Shown here: positions 25,346 through 33,754 of the stretch, one piece after another
How the letters are laid out: every line of letters starts with the position of its first letter
How positions within the stretch are numbered: position 1 is the first letter of the stretch
DNA from: a bacterium
GTDB lineage: Bacteria; Vulcanimicrobiota; Xenobia; Xenobiales; JADMJV01
Direction: 5' to 3'
NCBI GenBank assembly: GCA_018266105.1
Contig: JAFEBA010000132.1
Location: forward strand, 5,220-63,236
DNA: 58,017 nt
Position numbers and translations under genes: made by a program
The notes under the pieces: model-generated
What the model was told of the DNA's origin: nothing
Databases searched by the model: none
What the model saw: the letters and a program-made list of their open reading frames with translations, nothing else

Positions 25346-26749
25346 ATGGCAAAATCCATCACCATCCTGGGCGGCGGCATCAGTGGCCTGGCTTGCGCCT
25401 ACTGGCTGCGCCAGAATCAGCCGGAGGCCCAGGTGACCCTGCTGGAGCGCTCCGCCACGCTGGGGGGCAAGATCTCCAGCCACAAAGTCGGTGGCTTTCT
25501 GGTGGATGCCGGACCCGATAGCTTTGTGACTCATCGGCCGGGAATGTTGGAGTTTTGCAGGGAGCTGGGTTTGGAATCGCGGCTCAGTCGCTCCCGCGGC
25601 GAATTCGCTGCCACCTACGTGTGGGACCAGGATCGTCTGATCAAGTTGCCTCCCGGACTGCATATGGGAATTCCCAGTCGCCCCTGGACGGTGCTGATGA
25701 GTCCGCTGCTCTCGCCCATGGGAAAGCTGCGTCTGGCCATCGAAGGCTTGCTTCCTCAAGCCGATTCCAGTGATCCGGATGAAAGTGTGGGCAGCTTCAT
25801 TCGCCGGCGTCTGGGTTCAGAGGCCCTGGCCAAACTGGTCGGTCCGCTCAGCGCCGGCATTTTTGCCACCGACCCGGAATGCCTCAGCCTGCAGGCCACC
25901 TTTCCCCATCTGGCCCAGTATGAAAAGAAGTATGGCTCGCTCACTCGAGCTCTATGGAGCGCCCCTCAGCCTTCCAGCGGGGCTGCATTCCACACCTTTG
26001 TTGGCGGCATGGGAGAGCTGATCGAGCGACTGGTCCAGCGATTAGAAGGCTCGCTGCATTGCCAGGTGGACATCCAGAACGTCAGTCGAAACTCCGAGGG
26101 CGCTTGGGTGGTGCGCAGCCAGGACGGAAGCAGCTGGGTCAGCCAGGCGTTGGTGCTGGCCATTCCCACCCCCGAGATCGCCCGTTTGCTCGGAGACCTG
26201 GATCCGGCCCTGGCCGAGACTTTGGGGGAGATGCGACTCTCATCGGCCGCGGCCGTGCACCTGGGCTTTGACCGCTCGCAGATTCTCAACCCCTTGCAGG
26301 GCTTTGGATTCGTCTCCAGTTATCCAGCCAATCGACCGCTGGTCGCGTGTACCTGGAGCAGCCAGAAGTTCCACAACCGGGCACCCCAGGATGGAGTGTT
26401 GCTGCGAGGATTCCTTCGCAATCAACCGGATTTCGACGTGGATGCGGTGAGCACTGGCGAGCTGGTGGCCACCGCACTGGGCACCCTGCGTCCGCTGTTG
26501 GGGATCGAGGGCGAACCGCTCATGACCCGGGTGCAGCGCTACCCCCAGGCCTTTCCCGAGTATCGCGTGGGCCATCTGCAGAGGATGGCCGAATTGGACG
26601 AAAAGCGCCAGCAGCATCCCGGGCTGTATTGGATTGGCTCGGCCTTTTCGGCCGGCGGCATTCCCGAGTGTGTGGCCCAGGGTCGGCGGGTGGCTGAAAA
26701 AATCGCTCTGGAAGTCGCTCAGGCCGAGCCGGCTCAGGCCAAGACTTAA
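25346..26749 (+). CDS. hemY: HemY-type protoporphyrinogen/coproporphyrinogen oxidase
   Basis: The 467-aa flavoprotein begins with an FAD dinucleotide-binding site (ILGGGISGLACAYWL, then LLERSATLGGKISS), followed by the family's DAGPDSF motif at about residues 52-58. The C-terminal FSAGGIPECVAQGRRVAEKI is the FAD-adjacent HemY signature. It removes six electrons from the porphyrinogen using oxygen. It follows the radical SAM gene by 13 bp with GGAG upstream, so they are co-transcribed. In the coproporphyrin-dependent route it would oxidise coproporphyrinogen III before iron insertion. The convergent transporter overlaps its last 4 bp. Confidence 0.88.
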   Translation: MAKSITILGGGISGLACAYWLRQNQPEAQVTLLERSATLGGKISSHKVGGFLVDAGPDSFVTHRPGMLEFCRELGLESRLSRSRGEFAATYVWDQDRLIKLPPGLHMGIPSRPWTVLMSPLLSPMGKLRLAIEGLLPQADSSDPDESVGSFIRRRLGSEALAKLVGPLSAGIFATDPECLSLQATFPHLAQYEKKYGSLTRALWSAPQPSSGAAFHTFVGGMGELIERLVQRLEGSLHCQVDIQNVSRNSEGAWVVRSQDGSSWVSQALVLAIPTPEIARLLGDLDPALAETLGEMRLSSAAAVHLGFDRSQILNPLQGFGFVSSYPANRPLVACTWSSQKFHNRAPQDGVLLRGFLRNQPDFDVDAVSTGELVATALGTLRPLLGIEGEPLMTRVQRYPQAFPEYRVGHLQRMAELDEKRQQHPGLYWIGSAFSAGGIPECVAQGRRVAEKIALEVAQAEPAQAKT

Positions 26750-28086
26750 CGGCTTTCAGTTGGCGTCACGGCCGCCTTCTGATCCGGTCTTTTCAGCATG
26801 ACCAGGGCCAATGAAAGCAGAGTGAACAGCAGACTGACTCCCAGGGCCAGCTGGTTGTAGGCCCCGATCCCATTCTCGGGATGAGCTCGCAGCAGGCGGC
26901 CGATGGCTTCTTCCTGCACGATCGGCCCGAGGCTGCCCATGCCGTTGACGATGCCGGCCACGGCGATACCGTTACGCGCTCCTCCAACCTCCACCGCTCC
27001 CGCCCCGCTCAAGAGCATGTCCGGGCCATACAGCATAAAGCCCACCAGCCCGCAACCCAGGGCCACTTTCAACGGGGTATCGCCCCATCCCAGCACCAGT
27101 GCATAACCGGCCACCATTCCCAGCGACAGGGCCAGAGTCAAACGGGCCCAGTTGCCGCCAAAGGAACGGTCCAGCAGCCAGCCGGCGCAAGCCGCCCCCA
27201 ACAGCCCGGCGAAGTCGAAAATGCCGGAATAGCTGGCCGCCTGGGAGGCGGAAATCTCGAATTTCAGGGCCAGAAAAGAAGGCAACCAAGAATCCAGAGC
27301 ATAGCGCAGGAACTTCAGGCAAAAAAAGCTCACCCCCATCAACAGCACCAGTGGATTGGTGAGCTGGCTGAAGTAGTCGGCTCGCGCACTGGTGCTGGCT
27401 GGTTCGTGATCCTCGAGGATGGCCTCCAAGCCCACCTGTTGTGGGTTATTGCGTTGCCAGGCGTAGAGTAGCAGCCAGATCAATGAGGTCGCTGCCGAAA
27501 AACCTATAAAGGAATAGCGCCAGCCGAAATAAGCCAGCGTCAATGCCCCCACGTATTTCACGGCCAGGTTGCCCAGCATGTAGCTGCTGGCCCATATGCC
27601 GATGTAGCGACCCCGCTCTTGGGGACGGAGCCAGGCACTGAGCGAGCCCAATGCACCCGGCCAGCCGCTGGCCTGAACCAATCCGTTTAAGAACATGATT
27701 ATCAAAAAACTACGGTAGGAGTTGGAGCATCCCAGCAAGGCATTGCACAGGATGGAGACCCCCAGGCCACCCAGCAACAGCACCCGTGGTCCCCATTTGC
27801 GTCCCAGCCAACCATTGGCGAACTGCCCGATCATGTAGGCCACCAGAAAGGCGGTCCAGATATGGGCCGTGTCCGCCAGTTCCCAGCCCAGACTTTCGGC
27901 GATGGGCTTCTTGGTAATGCCAAAGAGCTTGCGCGTTAAATAGTAGCCCGCATAGCCAAAAAAGGTGGAAACCAGGACGCGTCGGCGCCATTGGAGATGC
28001 TGCGGACTCAGGGGTTGGGACATGGCGCTCGGGAGGTTCGCAGCCCGCGGCGGAACGGCCTGCGTGCCTATGAATCGGATGTTCAT
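26746..28086 (-). CDS. MFS transporter of the organophosphate:phosphate antiporter (OPA) family
   Basis: The 446-aa membrane protein has about 12 predicted helices. The N-terminal FFGYAGYYLTRKLFGITK and LGRKWGPRVLLLGG match GlpT/UhpT/UhpC relatives. These exchange organic phosphates such as glycerol-3-phosphate for phosphate; the substrate here is unknown. Start is uncertain: ATG 28086 gives a 21-residue leader, and ATG 28023 (MSQPLSPQHLQ) gives the usual family N-terminus; neither has a Shine-Dalgarno. It diverges from the peptidoglycan-binding gene across 76 bp that carry an inverted repeat. Confidence 0.85.
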   Translation of the reverse strand: MNIRFIGTQAVPPRAANLPSAMSQPLSPQHLQWRRRVLVSTFFGYAGYYLTRKLFGITKKPIAESLGWELADTAHIWTAFLVAYMIGQFANGWLGRKWGPRVLLLGGLGVSILCNALLGCSNSYRSFLIIMFLNGLVQASGWPGALGSLSAWLRPQERGRYIGIWASSYMLGNLAVKYVGALTLAYFGWRYSFIGFSAATSLIWLLLYAWQRNNPQQVGLEAILEDHEPASTSARADYFSQLTNPLVLLMGVSFFCLKFLRYALDSWLPSFLALKFEISASQAASYSGIFDFAGLLGAACAGWLLDRSFGGNWARLTLALSLGMVAGYALVLGWGDTPLKVALGCGLVGFMLYGPDMLLSGAGAVEVGGARNGIAVAGIVNGMGSLGPIVQEEAIGRLLRAHPENGIGAYNQLALGVSLLFTLLSLALVMLKRPDQKAAVTPTESR

Positions 28087-28090
28087 GAAA

Positions 28091-28147
28091 TGTCAACAAG
28101 GTTTACATGATGGCAATGAACTGCGACTGGCTGGGGCGCTGTTGACA
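28091..28147. promoter_or_regulatory. Inverted repeat TGTCAACA...TGTTGACA in a divergent gap
   Basis: Two 8-bp arms (28091-28098 and 28140-28147) flank 41 bp between the transporter and the PG-binding gene. Each arm contains a TTGACA-like hexamer pointing at its own gene, so they could be two -35 boxes or a distal operator pair. The distance to the start codons is short, which makes ordinary promoter use doubtful. Confidence 0.4.
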
Positions 28148-28162
28148 ACCGAGACTTGAACT

Positions 28163-29380
28163 ATGCAAATCGAAAAAACCACCCGCGCAACCGCATCCAG
28201 AGAAACACGCATTGCAGCCAGACCGGCTCCAACCGCCCGGCCAGAAGAAGCTCCTCGGGAGCGTGCCAGCCTCTCGAACGAACCGGAAGGTCCGGCCAGG
28301 TCTCCCATCAATTTTGGCTCCTGGGCCAGCCCGGGGCGGGCTCTAAGAAGGGGCGTAGAGGCGGAGCCTCAGGTGCGCGACCTGCAGAAAGCCCTGAATA
28401 TCAAGGCTGATGGTAAGTTTGGTCCTCAGACCGAGCAGGCCGTGCGAGATTTTCAAGAAAAGCACCGGCTCAAGGCTGATGGCCTGGTGGGCAAGGCCAC
28501 GGCTGAGGCCTTAAACGCTGGTCGCCAGCAGAACTCGCTCGGCTCCTCTGCTCCCGTCAGCGGCCCCCGGCCGCAGGGGCCAGCCCGCAAAGTGGACTCC
28601 TTCTCCTTCAGCTCAGAGCCCCAGAGTCCTCAGGCGGTCAAGGATCTGATTGAAAAGAACAAGGCCGCTGGTAAAACCACCATGATCGGCATTGACCCCA
28701 ACAACGAGCCGGCCAAACAGCAACAGATCGCCAAAATCGCCCAGGCCAATGGTGCTCAGACGCATAAGTACCTGGAAGGCCCGGGTGGACCCACGGGCGA
28801 TGGGCCCAATCCCAAATGGGAACGCAGCGAGTACGAACGAACTCGAGCCTTGGCCGCCAGGGAAGGCATTCAGCTGCCCAAGCCACCAGATGGGCAGAGG
28901 CACTTCAATGTGGACGACCGCAACCCCGCCATGAAAGCCTGGAATGACCAGGCCTGGCAGCAGCAGGCCATCAAACAGGCGCGAGAGGCCAAGAAGGAAG
29001 GCCACTCCTCGGTGGAGGTGGACAATATCAATCGTGATTTCAAAGGCCGCGATAATTCCGATGAGGCCAAAGCCGTTCGCGCCATGGATTTTTACAGCAA
29101 GTATGCCAGTCAATTCAAGAATGGGGACATGCCCACTTTGATGCTGAAGAATCTTTCGGAGCCAGAACTGAAGGCTGTCGGGTCGGCTATCCGTGACAAC
29201 AAGCTGCCTCGAGCCATGTTCTCGGATTTCTCGATTAATGAATACCAGGCCAAGATGAAGCCGGGTCAGGAGCGGAATGAGATGATGCGCGATCTGAGCT
29301 CCCGCGAGGCCTTGACCCGCCAGTTGGGAATATCACCTCTGCGCAGCGGCGATACCGAGCATTATGCGGCCCGAAGTTAG
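28163..29380 (+). CDS. Peptidoglycan-binding domain protein with TIM-barrel-like C-terminus
   Basis: The 405-aa protein has no signal peptide. Residues 1-65 are a disordered Arg/Pro/Ala segment. Residues 69-116 are a PG_binding_1 domain (VRDLQKALNIKADGKFGP; AVRDFQEKHRLKADGLVGKATAEAL). After a Pro-rich linker, residues 155-390 show beta-alpha units and an HSSVEVDNIN strand that resembles the end-of-barrel acidic strand of GH114-type glycosidases. The pairing suggests a cell-wall-targeted hydrolase, but no catalytic pair is proven. Export by a non-Sec route or intracellular storage must be assumed. It starts at ATG 28163 with a weak ribosome site. Confidence 0.68.
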   Translation: MQIEKTTRATASRETRIAARPAPTARPEEAPRERASLSNEPEGPARSPINFGSWASPGRALRRGVEAEPQVRDLQKALNIKADGKFGPQTEQAVRDFQEKHRLKADGLVGKATAEALNAGRQQNSLGSSAPVSGPRPQGPARKVDSFSFSSEPQSPQAVKDLIEKNKAAGKTTMIGIDPNNEPAKQQQIAKIAQANGAQTHKYLEGPGGPTGDGPNPKWERSEYERTRALAAREGIQLPKPPDGQRHFNVDDRNPAMKAWNDQAWQQQAIKQAREAKKEGHSSVEVDNINRDFKGRDNSDEAKAVRAMDFYSKYASQFKNGDMPTLMLKNLSEPELKAVGSAIRDNKLPRAMFSDFSINEYQAKMKPGQERNEMMRDLSSREALTRQLGISPLRSGDTEHYAARS

Positions 29381-29403
29381 GCTTTGAGGCTCATTCCTGC
29401 CAG

Positions 29404-29462
29404 CTTGCGAGAACCTACCTGAGTCTTCAGCCCCAGGAAGGTTCTCGCAAGGACGAGAACCT
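29404..29462 (+). promoter_or_regulatory. Two mutually exclusive hairpins upstream of the ethylene-receptor kinase
   Basis: CTTGCGAGAACCT (29404-29416) pairs with AGGTTCTCGCAAG (29439-29451), a perfect 13-bp stem with a 22-nt loop. The same middle strand AGGTTCTCG (29439-29447) also pairs perfectly over 9 bp with CGAGAACCT (29454-29462), with a 6-nt loop. Only one can form at a time, and the second ends 8 bases before the GTG start. No T tract follows, so translation control or a protein-binding site is more likely than termination. Confidence 0.55.
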
Positions 29463-29470
29463 CCGAAGCT

Positions 29471-31090
29471 GTGAGTTCGAACTGGATAGACAGTTTTTGT
29501 TCAGCTCAGCAGTTTATGCCCCACGGCCACTGCTATCTCTGGAATCCCGGCTTGGTCATGCTGCACGGCCTTTCGGACCTGATGATCGCGCTGGCCTACA
29601 CCTCCATTCCCCTGACGCTGCTCAAGTTCGTGCGCCTGCGCAAAGACATTCCCTTCAACTGGATGTTTCTCTGCTTTGGCCTGTTTATTGTGGCCTGTGG
29701 CTCTACCCATTGGATGGAAATCTATACTCTGTGGTATCCCAGCTACTGGGCGGCCGGCGTTCTCAAAGCCATTACGGCGGTGGCCTCGGTGTTGACCGCC
29801 ATTTTGTTGATTCGCTTACTGCCCAAGGCCCTGCAGTTGCCCACTCTGGAGCAATGGCGTCAGGCCAACGCCGCTTTGGAAGCGCGGGTGGAGGAGCGAA
29901 CCCGGGAGCTGACCTTGAGAAATCAGGAACTTGCTCACCAGGTGGCCGAGCGGACCCGGGTCGAGATGGCCCTGCGCGAGAGCGAGGCCCTCAAATCCGC
30001 GGTCATGGCTGCCGCGCTGGACGGCATTGTGCTGATGGATCAGGAGGGGAAGATTCGTGACTTCAACCCGGCCGCCGAGCTCACGTTCGGCTACTCCCGG
30101 GCGGAAGTGCTCGGTCGTCCGCTGTCCGAGGTGCTGATCCCCCCCTCACTGCGGCGCCAGCACGAGCAGGGCCTGGCCAATTATGGGATGACCGGGGTCG
30201 GTCGGGTCTTGGGCCGTCGTGTCGAATTAACCGCTCTCCACCGCGATGGTTCGGAGTTCCCGGCCGAGGTGGCGGTGGTCCGGATTCGGGCTGAAGGCGG
30301 GGCGATGTTTACCGGCTACATTCGAGATATCAGTGAACGTCGCCGGGCCGCCGAGGCCGAGGGCTTGAGGCGGGCCAAGGAAGCAGCCGAAGAAGCCAAC
30401 GCCGAGCTGGAATCCTTCAGCTATTCGGTGGCCCACGACCTGCGGGCTCCTTTGCGCGCCATCAGCGGTTTCAGTAGCGAGCTGCTGGCCGACTGGGGCG
30501 AGCGGTTGGACGAATCCGCTCGCAAGGACTTGAATCGAATCGTGGCGGCCGCCGGGCGAATGGCCGAGCTGATCGATGACTTACTCTTGCTGTCTCGAGT
30601 GGCACGCAGCGAAGTCCGGCGCGAAACCGTGGACCTCTCAGAGATGGCCCGGAAGATCGCCTCCCATCTCCACGAGAGCGCTCCCGAGCGGGCCGTCGAG
30701 TGGCTGGTGGCCGAGCAGCTGGTGGCCGATTGCGATCCGCAACTGATGAGAGCGCTGCTGGAAAACCTGCTGGGCAACGCCTGGAAGTTCACCAGCAAAC
30801 AACGTTCGGCTCGCATCGAATTCGGACAAACGGTTCAGTCCGGAGTGATCGTCTACTTCGTCGGGGACAACGGGGCGGGATTCAATATGGAGTATGCCTC
30901 CAATTTATTCACTCCCTTTCGTCGCCTACACTCGGCTGAGGAGTTTGAAGGCACGGGGATCGGCCTGGCTACCGTGGAGCGCATCATCCGGCGCCACGGA
31001 GGAAAGGTCTGGGCCGAATCCGCCGAGAACGGAGGCGCCACATTTTACTTCAGTCTGGCGCCGCTGGAAGAGAGAGGGAGTGCGAGTTGA
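29471..31090 (+). CDS. Ethylene-receptor-domain sensor histidine kinase (ETR-PAS-HisKA-HATPase)
   Basis: In this 539-aa protein, residues 16-125 form three membrane helices matching plant ETR1 and cyanobacterial ethylene receptors. Copper/ethylene residues are conserved with ETR1 spacing: D36 and Y43 (SDLMIALAY), C76 and H80 (ACGSTHW), equivalent to Asp25, Tyr32, Cys65 and His69. A coiled coil (130-160) leads to a PAS domain (about 165-285), then HisKA with H322 (SVAHDLRAPLRAI) and an HATPase domain. It probably senses ethylene through Cu(I) at the membrane. GTG start, no close Shine-Dalgarno, preceded by two exclusive hairpins. Its stop overlaps the next receiver gene, so they are coupled. 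Confidence 0.9.
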   Translation: MSSNWIDSFCSAQQFMPHGHCYLWNPGLVMLHGLSDLMIALAYTSIPLTLLKFVRLRKDIPFNWMFLCFGLFIVACGSTHWMEIYTLWYPSYWAAGVLKAITAVASVLTAILLIRLLPKALQLPTLEQWRQANAALEARVEERTRELTLRNQELAHQVAERTRVEMALRESEALKSAVMAAALDGIVLMDQEGKIRDFNPAAELTFGYSRAEVLGRPLSEVLIPPSLRRQHEQGLANYGMTGVGRVLGRRVELTALHRDGSEFPAEVAVVRIRAEGGAMFTGYIRDISERRRAAEAEGLRRAKEAAEEANAELESFSYSVAHDLRAPLRAISGFSSELLADWGERLDESARKDLNRIVAAAGRMAELIDDLLLLSRVARSEVRRETVDLSEMARKIASHLHESAPERAVEWLVAEQLVADCDPQLMRALLENLLGNAWKFTSKQRSARIEFGQTVQSGVIVYFVGDNGAGFNMEYASNLFTPFRRLHSAEEFEGTGIGLATVERIIRRHGGKVWAESAENGGATFYFSLAPLEERGSAS

Positions 31091-31530
31091 GTCAAAACGT
31101 CATCTTGCTGGTTGAGGACAATCCCGACGATGAGGAGCTCACCATTCGCGCCCTGAAGAAGAACAATATTGGAAACACGGTGGTGGTGGCCCGGGATGGG
31201 GAAGCCGCCTTGAACTACCTCTTGGGCCAGGGACCTTACGCTGGCCGAGATGTGCTGGACCTTCCCCAGGTGGTGCTGCTGGATCTGAATCTCCCCAAAG
31301 TGAACGGTCTGGAAGTCCTCAGGCGCGTTCGTGCCGACGAAAGGACTCGGCTCCTTCCGGTTGTGGTGCTGACCTCTTCCCGCGAGGACGAGGATATGAT
31401 CAAGAGTTACTCTTCCGGTGCCAATAGCTACGTGCGCAAGCCCGTGGACTTCGCCCAATTTACCGAGGCGGTGCGTACTCTCGGTTTGTTCTGGCTGTTG
31501 CTCAACGAAGTTCCTCGCCGAAGCTACTAG
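31087..31530 (+). CDS. Rcp1-type single-domain response regulator
   Basis: The 147-aa protein is a receiver without an output domain (VEDNPDDEELTIRAL, phospho-acceptor D66 in VVLLDLNLPKVNG, K in VRKPVDF). The long insert between beta 2 and alpha 2 (GEAALNYLLGQGPYAG) and the NPDDE motif mark the Rcp1 class that partners bacteriophytochromes and related kinases. TTG start overlapping the ethylene-receptor kinase stop by 4 bp, and ending directly at the next kinase's ATG. It is probably the shared receiver of the flanking kinases. Confidence 0.88.
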   Translation: MSQNVILLVEDNPDDEELTIRALKKNNIGNTVVVARDGEAALNYLLGQGPYAGRDVLDLPQVVLLDLNLPKVNGLEVLRRVRADERTRLLPVVVLTSSREDEDMIKSYSSGANSYVRKPVDFAQFTEAVRTLGLFWLLLNEVPRRSY

Positions 31531-32505
31531 ATGATCCTGGCCATCCACGTCCCCACGGCGATTTTGGAGCTGCTGGAAGGGGAGGGGCTGCCCATTGTGC
31601 GCGCCGCCTCCGCCGATACGCCCGCCGATCTGATGATCACCGCTTCCCTTGAGACCTTGCTCCAGCTCAGGGGTCGGGCCGAACTGGACACAACCCCCAT
31701 CGCCTTGCTGGGCGCTTTTGACCCGCAGGCGGCCGCCCGGCCCCTGGTTGAGATGATTCCTGTTCATCCAGCTGAGGAACTGGTCTGGCGGCTCCGTAAA
31801 TCCCTCAATTCCATCCTGGCCGTGCGACATCTTCAGGAGCAGCTGAAAGTTGCCACCCAGGAGTTGGATTCCCTGATTTACGCTGTCTCCCACGATGTGC
31901 GGGCTCCTGTGCGCGCCATCGCTGGATTCAGCGAGATTTTGCAAAGCGAGCACGCCCTGGGCCTGAATCAGGACGCCCGCCACTGCCTGGAGCGGGTCTG
32001 CTCCAGCACCGCTCGCCTTTCTGCCATGTTGGAGGACCTGCTCTCGCTCTCCCGTCTCTTGCGGCACGAGCAAAAGCTTCAGGAAATTGATGTTTCGGGG
32101 CTGGTCCGACAGATCGCGGAGAGCTTTCAAGCTCAGGAACCCGACCGGCAGGTTGAAGTCACCGTTCAGGACGGCCTGGCCTGGCGGGCCGACCTGCGAC
32201 TGACACGCATTCTCTGGGAGAACTTGCTCAGCAATGCCTGGAAGTTCACGGCTCCTCAGGCTCAGGCTCGAATTTGGGTGGAAATGCAGGGCTCTGAATA
32301 TGTCGTTCGAGACAACGGAGTGGGTTTTGATATGCGCTACGCGGATCGACTGTTTACGCCTTTCCAGCGCATGCACGGCGCGGAATTTCCGGGGCGCGGG
32401 GTCGGCCTGGCCATGGTAGGGCGGATTCTTTCCAGCCTGGGGGGAAGCATCCGAGCCGAGGCCAGTCCTGCCCAGGGAGCCTCTTTCTTCTTCAGCCTGC
32501 CCTGA
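31531..32505 (+). CDS. Soluble sensor histidine kinase with degenerate receiver-like N-terminus
   Basis: The 324-aa protein begins immediately after the receiver's TAG. Residues 1-95 have receiver-like strand/helix order but lack the acidic cluster and phospho-Asp, and end in a linker. HisKA has H121 (AVSHDVRAPVRAIAGF), nearly the same sequence as the upstream ethylene-receptor kinase, so the kinase cores are paralogues. HATPase boxes follow (ENLLSNAWKFT, VRDNGVGFDM, GRGVGLAMV). There is no membrane segment, so it may relay or tune the ethylene-receptor pathway. Three-gene operon 29471-32505. Confidence 0.87.
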   Translation: MILAIHVPTAILELLEGEGLPIVRAASADTPADLMITASLETLLQLRGRAELDTTPIALLGAFDPQAAARPLVEMIPVHPAEELVWRLRKSLNSILAVRHLQEQLKVATQELDSLIYAVSHDVRAPVRAIAGFSEILQSEHALGLNQDARHCLERVCSSTARLSAMLEDLLSLSRLLRHEQKLQEIDVSGLVRQIAESFQAQEPDRQVEVTVQDGLAWRADLRLTRILWENLLSNAWKFTAPQAQARIWVEMQGSEYVVRDNGVGFDMRYADRLFTPFQRMHGAEFPGRGVGLAMVGRILSSLGGSIRAEASPAQGASFFFSLP

Positions 32506-32584
32506 ATCGTCAATTCGTGATCCAGCTAAAGGTTCTGTCGTCCAAAGCCGATTAAGGTGAGCACAGAGAAGAGGTGTTCTTTCA

Positions 32585-33382
32585 TTGGCTCTCGTGGAAA
32601 TTACAATTGAAGATAAAGTGGGCACGCTGGCTCTGAACCATTATGCTCGCAGAAATTGCCTCAGTCAGGCCTTGATTGAAGAGTTGCTGGCCGGCTTTAC
32701 TGCCTTCGAGCACGCCGGCATCCGCGCAGTGGTTTTGACCACAAGCAGTGCTGAGACCGTCTGGTCGGCCGGCCACGACGTGAGCGAACTTCCGCGGGCG
32801 GATGTGGACCCGCTGCCCTACACAGGGCCGCTGGAGCAGCTCCTGCGCATCGTCAAGATTCACCCCGCCCCGGTGATCGGCATGATTCACGGCTCGGTTT
32901 GGGGAGGAGCCTGCGACCTGGTCATGAGCTGTGACCTGCTGATTGGCGACCCGACCTGCTCTTTCGCCATCACGCCCGCCAAGCTGGGGCTGCCTTATAA
33001 CGCCTCGGGATTCTTGACCTTCCTGTCGCGACTACCGCTGGCGCTGGTGAAGGAGATGTTTTTCACGGCCGAGCCCCTGAGCGCCGAGCGCGCTGAACGA
33101 GCCGGATTGGTCAATGAGATTGTTCCCGAGGAACAGCTCAAAGAGAGAACCTATCGTTTGGCACGGACCATCGCCTCACGGTCGGCTGCTTCAGTTTCGG
33201 TCGCCAAACATTCTCTCAATGCCCTCAGTCAAGCTCGCCCTCTGGATCCGGTCCACTTCGAGTGGCTGCAAGGATTGCGCCGCACAGCCTACTTTGGCCC
33301 CGACTATCGTGAGGGGATCGAGAGTTTTCTCCAGCGTCGCACCCCCAACTTCGGGTCCGACCCGATCGCCTGGCGTCCCTGA
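32585..33382 (+). CDS. scpB: Methylmalonyl-CoA decarboxylase (crotonase family)
   Basis: The 265-aa protein closely follows the Escherichia coli ScpB/YgfG pattern: VFSAGHD-like VWSAGHDVSELP, DPLPYTGPLEQL, MIHGSVWGGACDLVMSCDLL, TPAKLGLPYN and a C-terminal RRTPNFGSDP. It decarboxylates (R)-methylmalonyl-CoA to propionyl-CoA, usually near methylmalonyl-CoA mutase. No mutase or propionyl-CoA gene is adjacent here, so the pathway context is missing. TTG 32585 is the likely start, with AAGAGGTG about 12 bp upstream; another crotonase activity is possible. Confidence 0.82.
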   Translation: MALVEITIEDKVGTLALNHYARRNCLSQALIEELLAGFTAFEHAGIRAVVLTTSSAETVWSAGHDVSELPRADVDPLPYTGPLEQLLRIVKIHPAPVIGMIHGSVWGGACDLVMSCDLLIGDPTCSFAITPAKLGLPYNASGFLTFLSRLPLALVKEMFFTAEPLSAERAERAGLVNEIVPEEQLKERTYRLARTIASRSAASVSVAKHSLNALSQARPLDPVHFEWLQGLRRTAYFGPDYREGIESFLQRRTPNFGSDPIAWRP

Positions 33383-33547
33383 CCCGCGCACGAGGTTCGC
33401 TTGACGCCATGCACTACACTGAAGTAGCTGCTTAAGTAGCCTCTCCACCGTCCCGCTCTTGTTGGTAGCCACGAGCGCAAGCCAGGTCCTCTACCGGCTA
33501 TGCGCCCGATCCCCCCGGGCCAGGTCAAGTGCGAAAGGTGTTCTTCC

Positions 33548-33754
33548 ATGCTCTTGTTTGGCGTTGTTTCCACATTTATTGGTGTGCTGGTCATGTGGCA
33601 GATTTCTACTATGGTGGGTCTCATTTTCTTGGTGGTTGGCCTGGGGCTGATCGGCAAGCAGTACATCACCCCCGACGCTCCCACCCGTTCCAGTGGCCGG
33701 GACTACAGTAGTGAGGCACCCTGCTATAACATCAGCAGTAAGCCTCGCCGTTAA
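33548..33754 (+). CDS. Small membrane protein
   Basis: The 68-aa protein has two closely spaced hydrophobic segments (LLFGVVSTFIGVLVMW and VGLIFLVVGLGLIG) and a polar basic tail ending SSKPRR. The frame is open to ATG 33500, but AAAGGTG 8 bp before ATG 33548 favours the shorter form. The preceding 165 bp (33383-33547) carry no gene I can support. Its last 4 bp overlap the convergent 33751 gene. No family is recognised. Confidence 0.6.
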   Translation: MLLFGVVSTFIGVLVMWQISTMVGLIFLVVGLGLIGKQYITPDAPTRSSGRDYSSEAPCYNISSKPRR

